This document shows positions 61,085 through 64,000 of a stretch of 64,000 nt of DNA, one piece after another. Below the pieces are notes generated by a model, which did not search any database, was not told the DNA's origin, and saw nothing but the letters and a program-made list of their open reading frames with translations. Source of the stretch: G963666705 sp963666705 (GTDB lineage Bacteria > Pseudomonadota > Alphaproteobacteria > CADEGL01); contig CAXXKO010000024.1 in assembly GCA_963666705.2 (NCBI GenBank), forward strand, positions 276,961 through 340,960, given 5' to 3'. The position numbers and the translations under genes are program-made. The stretch's first letter is position 1, and every line of letters starts with the position of its first letter.

Positions 61085-62506
61085 TCACCCATCGGTCCCT
61101 ACCCTGCCATCAGGATTCTTAGCCGTCATCACGGGGAGGAATCGGCACTTGGGAAAACTCAGGCTGTTACGCGCGAACTCCTTCATGTCGGCGTAGCCGA
61201 GGCCGTAGGTCCGCGCCGCGCGCACGAACTCGTGGGTCAGGTCGATGCGCGAGACGCCCTCGTCGTCGGTCGAGAGGGCGGTGGCCACGCCCATGGCGCG
61301 GTAGGTCTCGAAGGGGTGGTCCTTGCACACGACGCCGAGGATGACGTCGTTGGAGGTGAGGAGGATTTCCACCATCACGTCGCGCTTCACCATCTCGGCC
61401 ATGAGGCCGTAGGGGTCGTCCTCTTAGAGGATATCGACGCCGTGGCCGATGCGCCGGGCGCCGGCGGTGAGCACCGCTTCGCGCACGTGGAAGCGCAAAT
61501 CCTCCGGCGGCACCAGCCCCATGGTCAGCTCGCCCGCATGCAAGGCGGCCGCCACGCCCGGGACCTCGGCCCCGATGAAGGCGACGCTGGCCATCTGTTT
61601 CGAGTAGTCCGCGAGGGTCACCCGGTCGTCCTCGGGGGCGACGAGGTTGATGCCGACGACATGAGGAGAGGCCTGCGCCAGGTGGTAGCCATAGAGGATC
61701 TGGGCGAACACCTGCTGGGGCGGGAACACGCGGATGACCTGGGCCAGGAAGCGCACGGTCACGTCGCAGGCCGGCGGGTGCTTGGTATCGCATTCGAGGG
61801 CCTTGCGAACGTCCGCCATCATCGCGCCGATGCCGCCGCCCACTTCCCCGACGATCCTGTCGATGTCCTTGTCGGCGATCTTGCCGCGCAGGGCCTCGAG
61901 GTCGTCGTCCCAGGCCAGGTCGCCAGCGAGCTTGCGCGCCGATGACATGCCGGCCGAGCCCATCAGCTCGAGATAGGCGATGTTCTGCTGCGCGGCGCGG
62001 GTCATGACCTCGACCAGCATGTCGACGCCGCGGCCCTTGCCGGCCGGATCGAAGGCGGCGAAGGTGGCGAAGAACTGGTCGTGGCCGGATCGGCCGTAGA
62101 TCTCGTAGTTGCGCACCGAGAGGGCGTCGATCAGGCGGTCGGTGAAGAGCGCGTCACCGAGCACATCTGCGACCTTGACGCGGCCCTTGACGCTGTCGCA
62201 GGGCGGCCTGCTCAGGACCAGCACGGTGAGGTCGACGCACACGCCGTCCGCGGCCGCCCAGGCGAGCCAGCTCTCGGCATAGATCGCGCCGCTCAGGTGG
62301 TTGTGCAGGTCGCCCCCCTTGGGCATGGCTCGCAGGAAGGCGGTGAATTCGGCCGGCCGTTGCCCCAGGGCGTCGAACGCGGCCGCCGTGGCCGCCGTGC
62401 GCGTGCCTTCCGCCGCCTCCACCCGCGGCGCCGCCGCGCCGGCCCAAGCCGTTGCGACCAGCGCCGCGACGATCGCGGCCGCCGCTCGTTTCCAGAGTCC
62501 GCTCAT
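61085..62506 (-). pseudogene. Secreted adenosine deaminase-like protein with in-frame TAA and lost C-terminus
   Basis: ATG 62506 opens a signal peptide (about residues 1-31) and an amidohydrolase domain: MPKGGDLHNHLSGA (zinc HxH), HAGEL and RIGHGVDIL. TAA at 61424-61426 then interrupts, and the same frame resumes EDDPYGLMAEMVKRDVMVEI...LSTDDEGVSRIDLTHEF with the last zinc/catalytic Asp residues. The expected residue at the stop is Tyr. After ARNSLS the C-terminus changes to unrelated sequence ending at 61085. Both defects make it non-functional. Confidence 0.82.
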
Positions 62507-62622
62507 CGCTTTTCCCCTCGCCCAACCTCGACTGTCTTCTATGCCACGAACGGGGTGGCATTGTCCCAGGTTTGAGGGCTATCTGATTGCCTCGACCGAG
62601 GTCCGCCGAGTTGCGACTCGAT

Positions 62623-63912
62623 ATGCCCGAAGCCGAAGACGCCCCCGCCAAAATCCGCAAACGCGCCCTGCGGGTCTTTCCCAGCACCGCCGGCGGGGTG
62701 GCGCTGGCGACGGCCGTGGCCAGCCTGTTCGCCCGCTGGATGGGGATTGGCCAGTTCGGCGCCTTTGCCTTCGCCTATCACGCGATCCGCCTGATGGCCC
62801 TCTTCGGCAGCATGGGGTTCAGCCAGATCGCTCTCCGCTACGTGCCGCGCTACCACAGGGACGGCCATGCTGGCCTGCTCTCCGGGTTCATGCGGGTGGG
62901 GCTGCTCGTCACGTTCGTGGGCGGGTTGGCGCTCGGCGGCATCGGCTTCCTCCTGGTGCTTCCCCTGATCGAGGGCAGCCAGTCCCACGCGGCGCTTCGG
63001 CATAGCTGGTGGCTGGGCGCCTTGCTCGCCACATCGCTTCTGCTCGGCGGCATCCTGCGCGGGGTCGGCCGCGTGCTGCTGTCGTCCGCGCCCCAGGGGC
63101 CCATCCTCAATTCGGTGGCGCTGGCGGCGGGGTTCCTGATCGTGGCCCTGGGCTGGTCGATGGATGCCGAGACGGGCATCCTGGCAGTCGCGGCCGGTGT
63201 CGTCGTCGCCCTCGCCATCCAGTCGTGGGGGCTGCTGACGGCCGAGGGCGGCCCCGCCACCAGTCATCCGCCCGAATACGACCTCAAGGGCTGGGCCGGC
63301 AGCGCGCCGCCCCTCCTGATCCTGGATGGCGGCCGCCTGGCCATCGTCGCCGGCAGCGTGGTCCTGGTCCGCTTGATGGCGGACGAGGTGGCGGCCGGCC
63401 GGTTCCATGCCGCCGTCGTCCTGGCCGGAATCGTGGCGCTGCCGGCCCAGGCCGTGATGGCCGCCTCGGCGCGAGAGATCGCGCTCGCGGTCCACGGGCG
63501 GGGCGACCTCCTCTCCCTGGTCGAGTATTGCCTGCGCCTGATCCTGTGGCCGACGCTTCCTTTGGCCGTTGCGATCCTGGCCCTCGGCCCCTGGGCTCTC
63601 GGCCTCTTCGGCCCCGGGTTCGCGGCGGCGGCGCCGCTGCTCTGGTTGCTGGTGCCGGCGATGGCGCTCGCACCCATGGCGCTTCTGCTGGGATTCAGCA
63701 TGACCCTCACCCCGTTCCTCGCGCCCATGGCGTATCAGTTCGGCGTGCTCACGGCCTTCGGTCTGGCCGGGTTCGCGGTGGCGATCCTGCTGATGGGACC
63801 GATGGGTGCCGCAGCCGGCATGCTCGTCTACGAAATAGCGAAGATCGCCTTCGGCGCCTGGGTATCCCGCCGCTACTTGCGCACCGTCGAAGCCGACGCG
63901 GGCGCGCCCTAA
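62623..63912 (+). CDS. Polysaccharide flippase-like multidrug/oligosaccharidyl-lipid exporter superfamily protein
   Basis: A 429-residue membrane protein with about 12 hydrophobic segments, resembling Wzx/MATE-type lipid-linked oligosaccharide flippases (GIGQFGAFAFAYHAIRLMAL...GFSQIALRYVPRYH near the N-terminus). ATG 62623 is preferred; a TTG at 62587 is also open. It stands alone, with no glycosyltransferase gene in view, so the cargo is unknown. Confidence 0.75.
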   Translation: MPEAEDAPAKIRKRALRVFPSTAGGVALATAVASLFARWMGIGQFGAFAFAYHAIRLMALFGSMGFSQIALRYVPRYHRDGHAGLLSGFMRVGLLVTFVGGLALGGIGFLLVLPLIEGSQSHAALRHSWWLGALLATSLLLGGILRGVGRVLLSSAPQGPILNSVALAAGFLIVALGWSMDAETGILAVAAGVVVALAIQSWGLLTAEGGPATSHPPEYDLKGWAGSAPPLLILDGGRLAIVAGSVVLVRLMADEVAAGRFHAAVVLAGIVALPAQAVMAASAREIALAVHGRGDLLSLVEYCLRLILWPTLPLAVAILALGPWALGLFGPGFAAAAPLLWLLVPAMALAPMALLLGFSMTLTPFLAPMAYQFGVLTAFGLAGFAVAILLMGPMGAAAGMLVYEIAKIAFGAWVSRRYLRTVEADAGAP

Positions 63913-64000
63913 CTCAACTCGAACCCCTCATACCCCTTGGCGGCCACGTCGTCGCACTTGTCCACATAGAACGGGAAACCGCCGATATAGGGCATGAAGA
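63909..64000 (-). CDS. Flavin-containing monooxygenase-like protein, C-terminal end (partial)
   Basis: The last 29 codons of a minus-strand gene: FMPYIGGFPFYVDKCDDVAA, then KGYEGFELS and a TAG. This ending resembles Baeyer-Villiger/flavin-containing monooxygenases. The stop overlaps the flippase stop by a few bases (convergent). The rest is beyond the window. Confidence 0.5.
   Translation of the reverse strand, partial: FMPYIGGFPFYVDKCDDVAAKGYEGFELS

Overview
The window is GC-rich DNA of an alphaproteobacterium, most likely Rhodospirillales-like. Support comes from 5-aminolevulinate synthase (the C4 haem route), a DUF1465/RcdA-type cell-cycle protein, an RpoH sigma factor, a phasin with PhaR-like promoter sites, and the housekeeping blocks xseB-ispA-dxs, tlyA-rlmD and aroC-fabI-pdxH. 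No rRNA, tRNA or CRISPR array was recognised.

Layout. 0-5 kb: end of a CoA-transferase, a CTAG-bounded repeat array, a Nudix hydrolase, a flavoprotein reductase, a DedA protein, a ParDE-type toxin-antitoxin pair, an enoyl-CoA hydratase, an ArsR regulator and TusA. 5-9.4 kb: an RND efflux pump and its adaptor. 9.6-20.2 kb: a histone-deacetylase-like protein, xseB, ispA, dxs, then an apparent insert (PEP-mutase-like enzyme, a truncated and an intact MFS gene, a twice-frameshifted aminotransferase), then tlyA and rlmD. 20-29 kb: acyl-CoA dehydrogenase, AhpD-like protein, aroC, fabI, a 17-kDa-antigen-like lipoprotein, pdxH, a CDF transporter, an ISNCY/IS1202-like element, an SDR and RcdA. 29.5-39.6 kb: two identical IS1182-type elements in inverted orientation flank hemA, a globin-coupled chemoreceptor, rpoH, a TetR regulator, a phasin, a CsaA-like protein and a ureohydrolase; a 270-bp MITE follows.

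39.9-50.2 kb is a catabolic block: a spermidine/putrescine-type ABC importer (four genes), a metallo-beta-lactamase-fold hydrolase, a type III glutamine-synthetase-like ligase, a Rieske oxygenase and two tandem ectoine-hydrolase/creatinase-like proteins. The set looks like uptake, gamma-glutamylation or amide activation, oxidation and C-N hydrolysis of an unknown nitrogenous compound. It is the best candidate here for an undescribed pathway.

50.2-62.5 kb is a decaying, mobile-element-rich arm: a luciferase-like gene with an in-frame TGA, one IS3-type element nested inside another, a beheaded IS21 element that truncates an M6 protease gene, a class V aminotransferase with an in-frame TAG, an acetoacetate-decarboxylase fragment, a degenerate IS1380-type transposase and a secreted adenosine deaminase with an in-frame TAA and a lost C-terminus. 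The window ends with an intact flippase-like membrane protein and the tail of a flavin monooxygenase.

Recurring theme: several non-coding or mobile elements are bounded by CTAG, and the CTAG copies supply the TAG stop codons of adjacent genes (CoA-transferase, Nudix, hemA, potA-like), so the insertions leave the genes intact.
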